Program-made: the position numbers and the translations under genes | Shown here: positions 1 to 46,806 of the stretch, piece after piece | Layout of the letters: each line of letters opens with the position of its first letter | Numbering within the stretch: the first letter of the stretch is position 1 | Assembly (NCBI RefSeq): GCF_902459465.1 | Contig: NC_047080.1 | Span: 5,433,214 to 5,497,213 of the forward strand | Length of the DNA: 64,000 bases | From: Asterias rubens | Lineage: Eukaryota; Echinodermata; Asteroidea; Forcipulatida; Asteriidae | Direction: 5' to 3' | The notes under the pieces: model-generated | Database searches by the model: none | Seen by the model: the letters and a program-made list of their open reading frames with translations, nothing else | Told to the model about the DNA's origin: nothing

Positions 1-723
1 CCATGAAATGATAATGATTACCGAATAAAATATAATTGTCCTTGCATGGATGATATTCGTATAAAAAATACACATTTACAAACAAAAATCTTTACGAGAG
101 CTGAGTTTATGTATAATTTACATAATTTCATATTATTTATTCCAGAACTGATTTATGCTGTCCCAAGCTATGCATAGCAAATTATCCAGTCTATTTGTAT
201 TTCTTTCCTTGAAGAAACAAAGCCATACGATTTTTTCTAAGTAGTGCCAGTCCTTCGTTTGATCCCCATGCTACACTAGGGAGTTGTGGTGGATGTGAGT
301 TCGCTATAGCATAGCTAGATGGGAATTACTGCTGTGGGTTCAGAGAAAAACAGAGGAAGACAGAATTCAGAAGAGGGGAATTACAGAGAGGTTTGATTGA
401 GCAAATCAGTGTCTTCATTGTTGTAGTCTTGACTTCCAGATGTTTCAACAGAAATCGTTGATAGCATCTGCTTTATATAACGTCCGTTTTATTTTGTTAA
501 TATTATAAATATTTGACTTGTTGAGAATTTCTGTAAAAAAGTTGAGAAAGGTTTTGATACCTTTTATATGATCAAGTTTTTTGGCCATGAAATGAATACA
601 TGTGAATGAAGATGTATGTAATATAGTTTATCTGTAGGAGTTATAAAAGGAGAAAATCACAGAGCAATGTTTTCAGCAGAGTGAAATTTCTCAAAACTGG
701 AGCATCTCTCAGCAAGTAATATT
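1..723. other. No gene seen
   Basis: AT-rich sequence with short frames only and no recognised repeat or RNA. Confidence 0.6.
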
Positions 724-1090
724 TTAAAGGCACTAGACATCTTTGGTAAATGTCAAAGACCAGTCTTCTCACTTGGTGAATCTCAACGTATGCACAAAAT
801 AACAAACCTGTGAAAATTTGAGCTAAATTGGTCGTTGAAGTTGCGAGATATTATTGAAAGAAAAAACACCGTTGTCACACGAACTTGTGTGCTTTTAGAT
901 GGTTGATTTCGATATCTCAAGTTCTAAATCTGAGGAAACTTGCTTCCTTCTCGAAAACTACGTCACTTCAGAGGGAGCCGTTTCTCACAATGTTTTGTAC
1001 TATCAACCTCGCCCCATTACTCGTAATCAAGAAAGGTTTTATGATAATAATTATTTTGAGTAATTACCAATAATGTCCACTGCCTTTAAA
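724..1090. repeat. TTAA-MITE family 1, copy 1
   Basis: Family 1 elements are about 370-390 bp. They begin AAAGGCAGTGGACACTATT, end in the inverted copy AATAGTGTCCACTGCCTTT, sit at TTAA, and carry a central palindrome around GATTTCGAGACCTCA / TGAGGTCTCGAAATC. TTAA ends suggest a piggyBac-type origin (inference). This copy is diverged. Confidence 0.85.
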
Positions 1091-1405
1091 TAATGTTTTG
1101 GTTTATGTTCTGCGCGAGTACAATCCTTATTCTGGGAATGACTTCATAAATGTTCTGTGTGGATTAACATATGGAGTCATTTCAAACATCTGTAAAGTTA
1201 CTTCAGTGGCAAGAAAATAAAAAACAAGAAATAATCTAAATTTCTCGGGGGAAATACCACAGGGCGTCTTGATTATAGAGAAATATTACTGACTTTCAGA
1301 TCAGCCAGGAGCATTTAAATGACATCAATTAAATAACTGAATTGTTGAATGTCAAAGGACTAAAACAAGACACTGTGTCTGCTAATGTCTGCTAAGACAT
1401 CTGTC

Positions 1406-1797
1406 TTAAAGACACTGGACACATTTCTTTAATTGTCAAAGACCAGTCCAGTCTTCCCACTTGGTGTATCACAAATAACAAACCCGTGAAAATTTGAACT
1501 CAATTGGTCGTCGAAGTAACGAGATAATAATGAAAGAAAAAACACCATTGTCACATCACACGAAGTTGTATACTTTCAGATGCTTGATTTCGAGACCTCA
1601 AAATCTAATTCTGAAGTCTCGAAATCAAATTCAAATTTGTTAGTGGAAAATTACTTCTTTCTCGAAAACTACCATATTTCAGAGGGAGCCGTTTCTTACA
1701 ATGTTTTATACTATCAACTTTCTCCATTGCTCGTTAACAAGGTTTTATGCTAACAATTTGTTTTGAGTAATTACCAATAATGTCCAGTGCCTTTATA
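1406..1797. repeat. TTAA-MITE family 1, copy 2
   Basis: Ends AAAGACACTGGACAC and TGTCCAGTGCCTTTA; a short internal duplication (CCAGTCCAGTC) is seen near the left end. Confidence 0.85.
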
Positions 1798-2093
1798 GCT
1801 TGATAATATATTTATATATAAGTTTACAATCATAGTCCACCCGTAAACTTATTTACATCATCTCATGACGATTGGTGAAATATATTTTACAAGGCATTGT
1901 ACAGTATTGATAAGTCAACTAGGCTGTTTAGTTTACGGTCTTCGTGAATTAAATAAATGGGGAGCTATGTTTTGAGGTAGTTTTATATCTTGAAAAGAAC
2001 ATTTTAGTTTCCCCAAATAGAGTTTATATTGAGTACTATATTGCATGGTGCTGTAATGTGTTGCATGCTGGGATCTGGGAGTCTATCATAGAT

Positions 2094-2472
2094 TTAAAGG
2101 CAGTGCACACTATTGGTAGTTACTCCAAATAATTATTAGCACAAAACCTTACTTGGTGACGAGTAATGGGGAGCTGTTGATAGTATAAAACATTGTGAGA
2201 AACGGCTCCCTCTGAAGAAACGTAGTTTTCGAGTAGTTTTCCACGAATTTGATTTCAACACCTCAGAATTAGATTTTGAAGTCTCGAAATCAAGCATCTG
2301 AAAGCACACAACTTCGTGTGACAAGGGTGTTTTTTCTTTCATTATTATCTTGCAACTTCGACAACCAATTGCGCTCAAATGTTCTCAGGTTTTTTATTTT
2401 ATGCATATGTTGAGATACACCAAGTGTGAAGACTGGTCTTTCCCAATAACCTATTGGGTCCAGTGTCTTTAA
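2094..2472. repeat. TTAA-MITE family 1, copy 3
   Basis: TTAA ends with both inverted termini and the central palindrome are present. Confidence 0.9.
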
Positions 2473-3133
2473 CGCTACGACAGTACACAATAAAATCAGT
2501 CAGCCAACTACAATATTTTCTTAAGCTCATCCAGAGATGATCTTGTGCACATTATTTAGAATCCGCCCTGTCTACAATTTTACTTCATAAAGTTTCTTAA
2601 ATGTCAATGAATGAATCCATATTCTTATCAAATTAAATCCTTATTCACACCCATGATAAATAACCATCACTTGGACAGACCACTTATTTTTTTCTTCACT
2701 TTGATTATTAATCCAGATGCTCATTAAAAAAGGTATTTTAAAAACAGATGAACAAAATACTAATGTTATTTTTTGTTTAATAAGCGAAGCCTTAACAAAG
2801 GTTGAACGCAAGGGCACTAAAGGTAAACTGCAGCATACAAATATCAACAGAGTCATTTGAAGGTCACGTGTTTGGCGAAACAAAGACTATAATATCTTAA
2901 TGCGCAATCCAATGCTGTTTTCAGCTTAACCACGACGTCATTGTGACGTACCGGTAATTATGCATAGAATTATATAAGCAAAATAAATAATAAACGCATA
3001 ATAGTTCTATAGACTTATACAAGTCAGACGTATTTTTGTAAATATCGTTTCGAAGTATAGTAGATGGAAACATCCATAATTCTTTTGCACAAATAACTAC
3101 ACAAATTTTGTCTTGGCCTGTTTTTATCCTACA
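2473..3133. other. No gene seen
   Basis: AT-rich spacer between two family-1 MITEs; open frames are short and unrecognised. Confidence 0.6.
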
Positions 3134-3524
3134 TTTAAAGGGACGGTACACGTTTGGTAATTACTCAAATTAAATATTAACTTAAAAACTGACTTGGTAA
3201 CTATAGCATTGGAGAGCTGTTAATAGTATAACATATTGTGGGAAACGACTCCCTCTAAAGTAACGTAGTTTTTTGAAAAAGAGGTCATTTCTCACTAGAA
3301 TATTAAAAGACTTGTAGCTAGAAAAGTCTTTTAATAAATATCTGAAAGCACACATATTCGTCAAACAAGGGTGTTTTTTCTTTCATCATTTTCTCCCAAC
3401 TCCGATGGCCAATTGAGCTCGAATTTTCACAGGTTTGTTAGTTTATCCATACAGTATATATGTTGAGATACACCAAGTGAGAACAATGGTCTTTGACAAT
3501 TACCAATAGTGCACCTTCCCTTTA
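3134..3524. repeat. TTAA-MITE family 1, copy 4 (diverged)
   Basis: Ends AAAGGGACGGTACACG and GTGCACCTTCCCTTT; the centre differs from the main subfamily (loss of the GACCTCA palindrome). Confidence 0.85.
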
Positions 3525-3761
3525 GCCTGATTGAAGCTACATATCCATGCCACAGTGAGTGTTGTTATTATACGGTGAAGGTTTAACAGGGTATCAGCGA
3601 CTGACCCAAATGCAATTTGCATAATGTGAGCTCTCCTAAACCGTCTGTAATTACCAGCATTGTTTTCCTCTGCCTGACTTAACATTTCAAGAAAGTAGTG
3701 AAATATTTTAAACCCCAATCTCGGCAAACCTCATAACAAGGAAGGGGAGAAAGGTGGATTC

Positions 3762-4148
3762 TTAAAGGCAGTGGACACTATTGGTAATTACTCAAAATAA
3801 TTATGAGCATGAAACCTTACTTGGCGACGAGTAATGGGGAGAAGTTGATGGTATACAACATTGTGAGAAACAGCTCCCTCTGAAGTGCAGTAGTTTCCGA
3901 GAACGAAGTAGTTTTCCACGAATTTGATTTCGAGACCTCAGATTTAGAATTTGAGGTCTCGAAATCAAGCATCAGAAAGCACACAACTTTATGTGAAAAG
4001 GGTGTTTTCTTCTTTCATTATTATCTCGCAACTTCGATGACCGACGGAGCTCAAATTTTTACAGGCTTGTTATTTCATGCGTATGTTGAGATACAGCAAG
4101 TGAGACGACTGGTCTTTGACAATTACCAATAGTGTCCACTGTCTTTAA
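3762..4148. repeat. TTAA-MITE family 1, copy 5
   Basis: Full-length copy with TTAA at both ends and an intact central palindrome. Confidence 0.92.
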
Positions 4149-4433
4149 GAAGTGACCGGGCAGCGATAAAATGAAATCCAAATTTGCGACAAATGCGAAC
4201 TTAATACATGGATGCATTGCCGTTTTAACATCAAATTCAACAATTTTCCGCTTCGGTGGGAGCGTCGATCGATGCAACATGCGGTTGACTATGCCGCTGT
4301 TTGAAGAAGAGGCAGTCAATTTATTTCTTCCTATTTGCCTCCCTTCTTCATCTTGCTGCTGGGGTTACCCACATCACAAGACGAGTGACCTAACCTGATT
4401 CACCGTTGACTTGTGCTTCTATCAAGCATTACC

Positions 4434-4815
4434 TTAAAGACACTGGACACCATTGGTAATTGTCAAAGACCAGCCTTCTCACTTGGTATATCTCAACACA
4501 AAATAACAAAATAACCTGTGAAGATTTGAGCTCAATTGGTCGTCGAAGTTGCGAGATAATAATGGAAGAAAAAACACACTTGTCACACGAAGTTGTGTGC
4601 TTTCAGATGCTTGATTTCGAGACCTCAAAATCTAATTCTGTGGTCTCGAAATCAAATTCAAATATTTACTTCTTTCTCGAAAACTACGTTACTTTTAAGG
4701 GAGCCGTTTCTCACAATGTTTTATACTATCAACAGCTCTCCATCGTTTCTTACCAAGTAAGTTTTTATGCAAACATATATTTTGAGTAATTACCATTAGT
4801 GTCCAGTACCTTTAA
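4434..4815. repeat. TTAA-MITE family 1, copy 6 (inverted orientation)
   Basis: Starts AAAGACACTGGACACC and ends GTGTCCAGTACCTTTAA; internal order is reversed relative to copy 5. Confidence 0.9.
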
Positions 4816-5239
4816 TATCTACAACTTGCAAAATGCTCGTATTGTAAATCTGGTTTGTTGCATGCACACCCCAGGGAGTTGTATGTATGTGGGTATGCAG
4901 TGAACACAGCACCCTAGTAGTTGAAATTTAATAACTGCCGATAGCTCCATAACGCCCATTAAGTTTCTGGGTATTTTGCTGTTGCCTTCTTGGTTACTTC
5001 CTGACGGACGAGACAAATTGTGTTTCAAGAAATCATTGAGGAACGCAACGACCTCATGACCAAACATAGCCTGCAATTAAACGAGTTATTTTTGTCTCGA
5101 AGGGGGAGAAGGGGCAGTAGGCAAATATTAACACTGTTCAGTCAGAGAAGGTAAACTGCCATGGGTTCAAAACGAGTTGAGAACACGCGTTCTTTTTGTA
5201 GGTTTTTGTGTGTGTAATACTTATACGGAAGGTTGATGT
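4816..5239. other. No gene seen
   Basis: Spacer with an 85-codon minus-strand frame (4819-5076) that matches no family I know and has no supporting splice signals. Confidence 0.55.
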
Positions 5240-5300
5240 GTTTATATATTTAAGCTCTCGAGAAAGACTCTGCTAGGGTCGAAACATCAGGCCATTAACT
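5240..5300 (+). mobile_element. Penelope-like 3' fragment
   Basis: GAGAAAGACTCTGCTAGGGT then CGAAACATCAGGCC, a motif recurring at Penelope-like element ends (GCTAGGGTCGAAACGTC type). Only the fragment is seen. Confidence 0.45.
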
Positions 5301-5423
5301 GTTTTGTGTTTATGTGAGAAAAAACACAGTTTTGATGCAGTATGAAACCGTTCAAAAGGCGGGTAGGCGCGACGCCAAGTAATTCTGGAGGAGGCATGGC
5401 CGCGCAACGTTGTCATAAGGTAT

Positions 5424-5642
5424 TAAAGGAACACGTTGCCTTGGATCGGTCGAGTTGGTCTTTGAAAAGGTTTGTAACCGTTTGCTATAAAATGCATAAG
5501 ATTATAATTTCTAGTCGTACTTGTGTGGATCATTATATTCTACATTTAAACTATCTTTATAATCTTATGCATTTTATAGCAAACGGTTACAAACGCTTTT
5601 CAAAGACCAACTCGACCGATCCAAGGCAACGTGTTCCTTTAA
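5424..5642. repeat. Near-perfect foldback MITE with TTAA ends
   Basis: Arms of about 85-90 bp: AAAGGAACACGTTGCCTTGG ... and its reverse complement, flanked by TTAA on both sides. The spacer is about 40 bp. It explains the mirror-image open frame here. Confidence 0.95.
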
Positions 5643-5934
5643 TAATAAACACAAAGTCCAAGTAAAACGCATTATTCAACAATAGTTGTTTTTTCATACA
5701 AACTTGCTTCCTTCGTTTATTCCTATCTCTAGGCCTACACCTATCCCAGCACGTCATATCACATTAACTTTCTACGTTCATAATAATTACCTTATATCCA
5801 GCTATAACCAAATACACCTTAACGCAGTCATCTCGATTCTCACTCATGCACGTTTGAAATTCCTAGCAACAAAAAATATATCCTGGTTCTATGACGTGTT
5901 TCAGAAGGAGCGCTGTGGTCTGCGTCTTGACGTC

Positions 5935-6105
5935 AGGATACACGACCAAGATGCTGTATGGTAAGGCGATATCCGAATTGCCTGCAACAGCTACGGCTAC
6001 GGCTGTTGCTAAGGGTGTTGCTAAGGACGTCCTATACCTCAACGCATGATGACGTGGAAATCTAGCCGTAGACGTAGCTGTAGCCGTAGCTGTAGTCGTT
6101 AATTC
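5935..6105. repeat. CTACGG-rich inverted repeat element
   Basis: CAACAGCTACGGCTACGGCT ... GTAGCTGTAGCCGTAGCTGT. A related, diverged copy is at 38525-38690 (GGCTATGGCTACGGATACAG). Confidence 0.7.
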
Positions 6106-6648
6106 AGACACAGCTTTTTGGTACGTTCAGCAAATCAAACACACTGTGCTACAATCAATCTTATGCAAATCTAAACCAAATAAAACAGCAAATTTACGCA
6201 ACCTCTATTAACAGTATAATAATATAACACTATAAAACAAAATTATTTTAAAATAAAACAAAATATGAACCATGTGCAATAAATGGCTAATATAGCCGGA
6301 GTTCAGTACGACATTGACAGGGGGGCTCATCTTATTTACATATCTTAAACTTATCTTAAGACAATTTAGCAATAAACAAACAAACAAACCATGTTTTAAT
6401 TCACTGTTTAAAACAATCAACAGAAGATGATGCAAAATGTATATAAAACACAAACTCTTTTAAAAACCCAATCAATAAAAGGGGAATGTATTGACATCAT
6501 GTTCTATTCTGATCCACAAACAACAACACACAATCCATTCTGGTATCAAATCATTTACTTCACACCCAAACAAAATAAAAACAACAACCATTTTTTTTAG
6601 CACTGAACTATTCCCTAACAGTTTCTCAAGAACATCAGCCAAGTTAAT
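6106..6648. other. No gene seen
   Basis: A-rich low-complexity sequence. Confidence 0.6.
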
Positions 6649-7036
6649 TTAAAGGCAGTGGACACTCTTGGTAACTACTCAAAATAATTATCAGCATAAA
6701 ACCTTACTTGGTCTTAACGAGTAATGGGGAGATGTTGATAGTATAAAACATTGTGAGAACGGCTCCCTCTGAAGTGACGTAGTTTTCGAGAATGAAGTAA
6801 TTTTTCACAAATTTGATTTCGAGACCTCAAGTTTAGAATTTGCGATCTCGAAATCAAGCATGTGAAAGCACACAACTTCGTGTGACAGGTGTGTTTTTTC
6901 TTTCGTTATTTTCTCGCAACTTTGACGCCCAATTGAGCTCAAATTTTCACAGGTTTGTTATTTTATGCATATGTTGAGATACAGCAAGTGAGAAGACTGG
7001 TCTTTGACAATTACCAATAGTGTCCAGGGTCTTTAA
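6649..7036. repeat. TTAA-MITE family 1, copy 7
   Basis: Full-length, TTAA at both ends. Confidence 0.92.
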
Positions 7037-7976
7037 AACGAGCTTCAGCGAAAAGCCTTTGTACTTTGGGTATTTTATTCAGTATAATCTCCCATGTTAT
7101 GCCATCAATGATTATGTAGTCAATAGTTTACACAATATATACTCAAACCTAGTAAGGATATGATTTGGTCATGTACTTGATTAGTCTTAATCCAAAGGAT
7201 TAAGTATTAAGGATTAGAGATAAGCCCTGGGGATAATCTCCACTCAGGATGCCCTCAACTAAACAAACTACGTTTAAGGAGAGGCACAAGACATGGTTTA
7301 TAAATGCTGGATTATTATATTAAAGCTTTGGGACGCAAGTTGGTCAAAGAAGAAAGGTACTTCATGGGTGGATAATATTTGTGGAAGGTGAAATTATCAG
7401 CAGTCTCTTGATTATATTCCAAGAATTTCCAACATCCATTGGGGATCGATATCAACAAATCAAATCAAAGGCTTGCTACAAACAATTGTTACTTTATACC
7501 ATTCACCTGTACATAGACCTTTTTTATGGTGCAGCCATCTTGAATTTCTCCCATTTATATCAATGTTACCAAACCAAGGCTGGTCCAAACAAAATAGTAT
7601 GGTTCCTAGTTACAAGATGATTATTGGCATGCATAATATTGTTGATCGATACGAGAAACGTGACCGAGATTGAGGTAGCACGATAAAGCTCTATTGTACA
7701 GATGCAGGCCTGATAGCAATACTTCACAAAGGCAACGAAATCGATTGACTCCATGCCCCCTGGTCATTGCCTTGGTGCCCTTGATATACTCAAGTAGAAA
7801 TTTACAATTTCTCATAGGGCTGCCCTTCACAAAGGAGAACGTGCCTTGGTGCCCTTGCCCTTTCACAAACGAAATATACAGGCCTAGATATGTTGAGCTT
7901 CATACTGATGGTTTACCTCGTAATCATGAGTGGGTTGTATTTGTATCATACAAACTTGTCCTCCATCTAGACTCAC
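7037..7976. other. No gene seen; partial internal repeats
   Basis: CCTTGGTGCCCTTG occurs twice (about 7770 and 7843) around AATTTACAATTTCTCATAGG, suggesting an old inverted or tandem element. Frames on both strands are mirror shadows. Confidence 0.55.
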
Positions 7977-8377
7977 TTAAAGACATTGGACACTATTGGT
8001 AATTGTCAAAGACCAGTCTTCACTCACTTGGTGTATCTCAACATATGCATAAAATAACAATCCTGTGAAAACTGAACTCAATTGGCCGTCGAAGTTGCCA
8101 GATAATAATGGAAGAAAAAACACCCTTGTCACACGAAGTTGTGTGCTTTCAGATGCTTGATTTCGAGACTTCAAGAAATCTAATTCCGAGGTTCCGAAAT
8201 CAAACTCAAATATTTTACTGATAAATCACTTCATTCTCAAAAACTATGTTACTTCAGAGGGAGCCGTTTCTCACAATGTTTTATACTATTAACAGCTCTC
8301 CATTGCTCGTTACCAAGTAAGTTTTCATGCTAACAATTACATTCAGTAGTTACCACAATAGTGTCCAATGCCTTTAA
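7977..8377. repeat. TTAA-MITE family 1, copy 8 (inverted orientation)
   Basis: TTAAAGACATTGGACACTAT at left and GTGTCCAATGCCTTTAA at right. Confidence 0.9.
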
Positions 8378-8597
8378 TAATGGTTTTGCCACCCTAACCA
8401 CTAGTGTGAAAACCAACATGTGAAAGAAGACAGGGGAAAAAGACCTGGCTAGGCTGGGATGGCTGGAATCAAAACATGGTTAAGTCGTCCTTGACAAGTT
8501 GATGATTCGTCATCAAGTCGAGAATTGTCATGTTTACACAGACTGATGTATCTATAGAGAGAATATTGGTCTATGGATCATCAGAGATTTAACTAAA

Positions 8598-9240
8598 AGG
8601 CACTGCACACTATTGGTAATTCCCAAAAATGATTCTTAGCATAAAAACTTACTTGGTAACAAGCAATGGAGCACATTGTGAGAAACGGCTCCCTTTTTAA
8701 GGATTTGGGTACCTTTTCAAAATGTCCATAGATTTACAATAAACTTACAGGGTTTGAAGATAATGATAGTGGAAAGCTTCCCTTCAAATATTACTTATTG
8801 AGTAAAACAATGTAATGAAAATACGTTTGTAAATGCTTCATGACATTGTTTTACTCATTTCCCTAAAATACAGCACCTCAGCACGTAATACGTTCAGGGA
8901 AACTTTCTACTATCATTATCTTCAAACTGTGTAAGTTTAGTGTTAATCTGTGGACATTGTGTTTTTTGTCCTACAAAAGTTACATACACCCTAGAAACAA
9001 AGTTTTCAAGTAATTTCCCACTCAAATATTTGAGTTTTTAGACCTGAGATTTCTCAGAATTAGATTTTTGAATCCCCCAGAAATCAAGCATCTGAGAGCA
9101 CACAATGGTGTTTTTCTTCCATTATTATCTCGCAACTTTGACGACCAATGGAGTTAAAGTTTTCACAGGTTTGTTATTTTATGCATATGTTGTGATACAC
9201 CAAGTGAGAAGACTGGGTGTCCAGGGGTGGATTTCACAAA
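8598..9240. repeat. TTAA-MITE family 1, copy 9, interrupted by two other elements
   Basis: The left end (AAAGGCACTGCACACTATTG) and the internal sequence are split by a family-3 palindrome (8694-8992). The right end is broken by the AGGACTAGTCCT foldback (9224-9399), after which the terminal GTGTCTT resumes. Confidence 0.8.
8694..8992. repeat. Palindromic MITE family 3, nested in a family-1 copy
   Basis: Shares TCCATAGATTTACAATAAAC, AAGATAATGATAG and TACAGCACCTCAGCACGTAA with the copy at 16854, but is shorter. Confidence 0.8.
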
Positions 9241-9399
9241 GGTAGTCCTAACTTAGGACTAGTCCTAGGCAATGCTAAGAGAAAGGACTGGTCCTAAGTT
9301 AGGACCAGTAACTCATTCTAACTTAGGATCAGTCCTATCTCTTAGCATTGCCTAGGACTAGTAGTCCTAAGTTAGGACTACCTTTGTGAAATCCACCCC
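9224..9399. repeat. AGGACTAGTCCT foldback element
   Basis: An inverted repeat over its whole length: GGGGTGGATTTCACAAAGGT ... ACCTTTGTGAAATCCACCCC, with repeated TAGTCCTAACTTAGGACTA blocks. Confidence 0.95.
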
Positions 9400-11089
9400 A
9401 GTGTCTTCAACTAGAATTAGGAAGACTCCTATAACTAGGAGTTTATAAATAAACCCTTGGTGTATTGATTAATATAAGCATGGGTGCAGTTATTATTTCA
9501 AGCGGGTAATAACCAATTGTTGTTCTCCTAGTTGGTTTGTAGATATTATATAAACAAGCATTGTGGTCAAGTTGGGCAGACATCTGTTCGAAATGTGAAA
9601 GGTTGCAGGTCGGAGGTTATTTTAGATTTTGGTTCCTGGCTCAAAGCATACTTAATGATTGTATGTGGGTGGAGGGTAAGCTACGCTTGCATGAATAGCA
9701 GAATAAAAGTGCTATCAGTTACTTTAAAAAAATACTATAATGTATGAAGATTTAGTATTTTAAAAGATCAGTTTCTGCAATATGAGAAATCTTAGGTTAT
9801 CAGCTAAATTGATAAATGTATTTCAATATCTCTCTCGAAAATGGTGCATAAAAATAGATAGAAAGTATTTATCAAAAGTGCATTATTATTATTTCAACCA
9901 AAGGTTTTGATATTTGTACTAAGTAGGATAAGCCTATTACAGTTTGCATGGTGGAAAACAGTAATAACCTAGTATCGACTATTGACTGCTTTGAGTGCTA
10001 TGGTTATAACTACTACTCCCAAGGTGATCCCCGGAGCGTTCTATTTTCCCGAGGCGCAGGACCGGGATCATCGAGGGAGTCGTAGTTTTAACCATAGCTC
10101 TCCAAGCAGTCTATATTTGTTTTACAACACCCCAACAGACAATTTATCATCTTCGTAAACATAACGTTCGTACGTGCGTTTCAGATACACAGATGCACAA
10201 CTGATTGGGTTCGAGGTGGGTAAAAAGACGTCTGGGTACGACATGCCGTGTGATAGTCTTCGGACAATCACACGACAACGATGCACTACCACACGGCTGC
10301 CGTCTAGTAAAACTAAGACATATGTGATGTGCTCTAAACCAATGAAAAGGCAGAATATTTGTAAGGGGTGTTATAACAAGGTTAACAGTAACACCATGTA
10401 CGTACAAGAGTAGCATATACAAGTTGCATGGTGGAGATAACTTTTAGTAAGGTTTGCAGTAACACAATGTATAGATGAAGCCAGGGTGGTTCTAAAAAGA
10501 ACAGGTGGTCAATTAAATTTGGATAATCCAAAGTAATTGACTAGTTAGTTAAATCCTATGGTTCATTAAGATAAAAGGCTTGATTTTGATACTACTGTTT
10601 GATTCAGTGAACAGTGTTATAAGGGGGGGGGGGGTGAAGGGAGGTTATACATGTAACAATGTTGGAGTCACTTAATAGACAGATACAGTAGGCTCCGCCC
10701 ACAACGCACGTGTGAGCAAGAACACATGGGCCTCTCCAATGCCTTTCTGCACAACTCTGCCGCGCGTGCCAAGATACGCGCACGCATGTCGGACCTTATT
10801 TGTCGGACCTTCGTTGCGTTGTGATTGGTCAATATGCAATGGGGCAGAGCTTAGTGGATCGGTCTATTGTTAATTTTTTAAATGTACTACAAATTGGTTT
10901 GGGAAGGCACAGTGTAATGACGGTGGTATGATGAATGATTGAAAAGAACAAACAAGTCAACAATAGAACATCAATATCTGCCCACACGATTTCAATCTTC
11001 ACAAAAAAAAAAAACCAACAACAAAATAGAATGGATTGACTTTAGAGAACCCTGCAAATGTTTTCAAAATTTTGGTGTACATCTTCACC
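9400..11089. other. No gene seen apart from a hairpin element
   Basis: Contains the hairpin at 9988-10113, a G-run at 10623 and a CpG-bearing patch (10680-10860, GCGCGTGCC, ACGCGCACGC). No coding signal is recognised. Confidence 0.55.
9988..10113. repeat. Hairpin element
   Basis: GACTGCTTTGAGTGCTATGG ... CCATAGCTCTCCAAGCAGTC, with CTACTCCC / GGGAGTCG and CCCCGG / CCGGGA inner pairs. Confidence 0.75.
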
Positions 11090-11347
11090 ACTAGACCCAA
11101 TTTTCATGGCTCTGCTTACCGTAAGCAAAGAATCGGCACTTACGGAACGGAAGCAGGGAATTCCGTGCGTACGACAAGCGTATTTCACGGGTTAGCAGGG
11201 AATTTTGGCTTCTGCGAGTGCGTGCTCCACATTACTATGCATTCTACGCTTACACAGCTAGTGCAGAAATTTTGCGCTTACATGTAAGCGGAGCATGGTG
11301 ATCGTTAGCGCCGAATTCGGAGGGGAGCAGAGCCATGAAATTGGGCC
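11090..11347. repeat. Foldback MITE (CCCAATTTTCATGGCTCTGC ends)
   Basis: Left CCCAATTTTCATGGCTCTGC, right GCAGAGCCATGAAATTGGG; internal GCTTAC / GTAAGC palindromes. Just downstream of the EHMT stop. Confidence 0.85.
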
Positions 11348-11940
11348 CTGATTGGTCCCTGGCCCTTATCCTCATTATAGTCCATCTTAACCATCAAATA
11401 CTTCATGTATTTTCAACGAGTCTCTAACCATAAAATCTTCCATAATGAGATGCTAGCTGCATTTGACATTTTAAAGCTTCAAAATCTTCAAATTTCTGTT
11501 GACAGGCCATTTTGATTATCATCTTTGACCTGATACCTCGTTCACAGAGATGACTATGACATTGATTTATATCAGAGGGGCCAGACTATTTTGTGTCCAG
11601 CCTCACTGTGATGTGTGTGTTAGTTTTTTACAACAAAACAAGATGATCAGGAAATCAATGTTGGGAAGGACTCTTGGTGAAACTTCACTATATTTGATTT
11701 TCCTTCCTTGGTATATTATGTTCCCACATACAAGTATAATACTGAAGACATTGTCACAATCTTGCAAGGTGCAGCGAGATCTCACCAGGGTTTCATAAAC
11801 CACTCACTACTTCACACCAAAGTCAACATCAATTTGGTCTTGAAGTTTACCTCAGGTATCAACAACAAATGACAACAAATGGTATGAGAATCAAAAGAGA
11901 AGTAAAAAGGAACCTTGTTCTTGGTGTGAGGGGACGCTTC
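11348..11940 (-). other. EHMT 3' flank / probable 3' UTR
   Basis: Immediately follows the EHMT stop. No canonical minus-strand AATAAA was found nearby by eye, so the transcript end is not placed. Confidence 0.4.
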
Positions 11941-46780
<34,840 letters not shown>

Positions 46781-46794
46781 TGCCGATGCTGTGC

Positions 46795-46806
46795 CGCGCA
46801 TGCGCA
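46795..46806. promoter_or_regulatory. NRF-1-type palindrome at the EHMT 5' end
   Basis: CGCGCATGCGCA fits the NRF-1 consensus YGCGCAYGCGCR at every position. It lies 15 bp upstream of the chosen EHMT start codon and contains the weak upstream ATG. NRF-1 sites usually sit close to transcription starts in animals, so the core promoter or TSS is probably nearby (inference). Confidence 0.6.

Noticed and set aside
5342..5665. 107-codon plus-strand frame
   Set aside because: It runs through a foldback MITE, so its halves mirror each other; no protein family is recognised.
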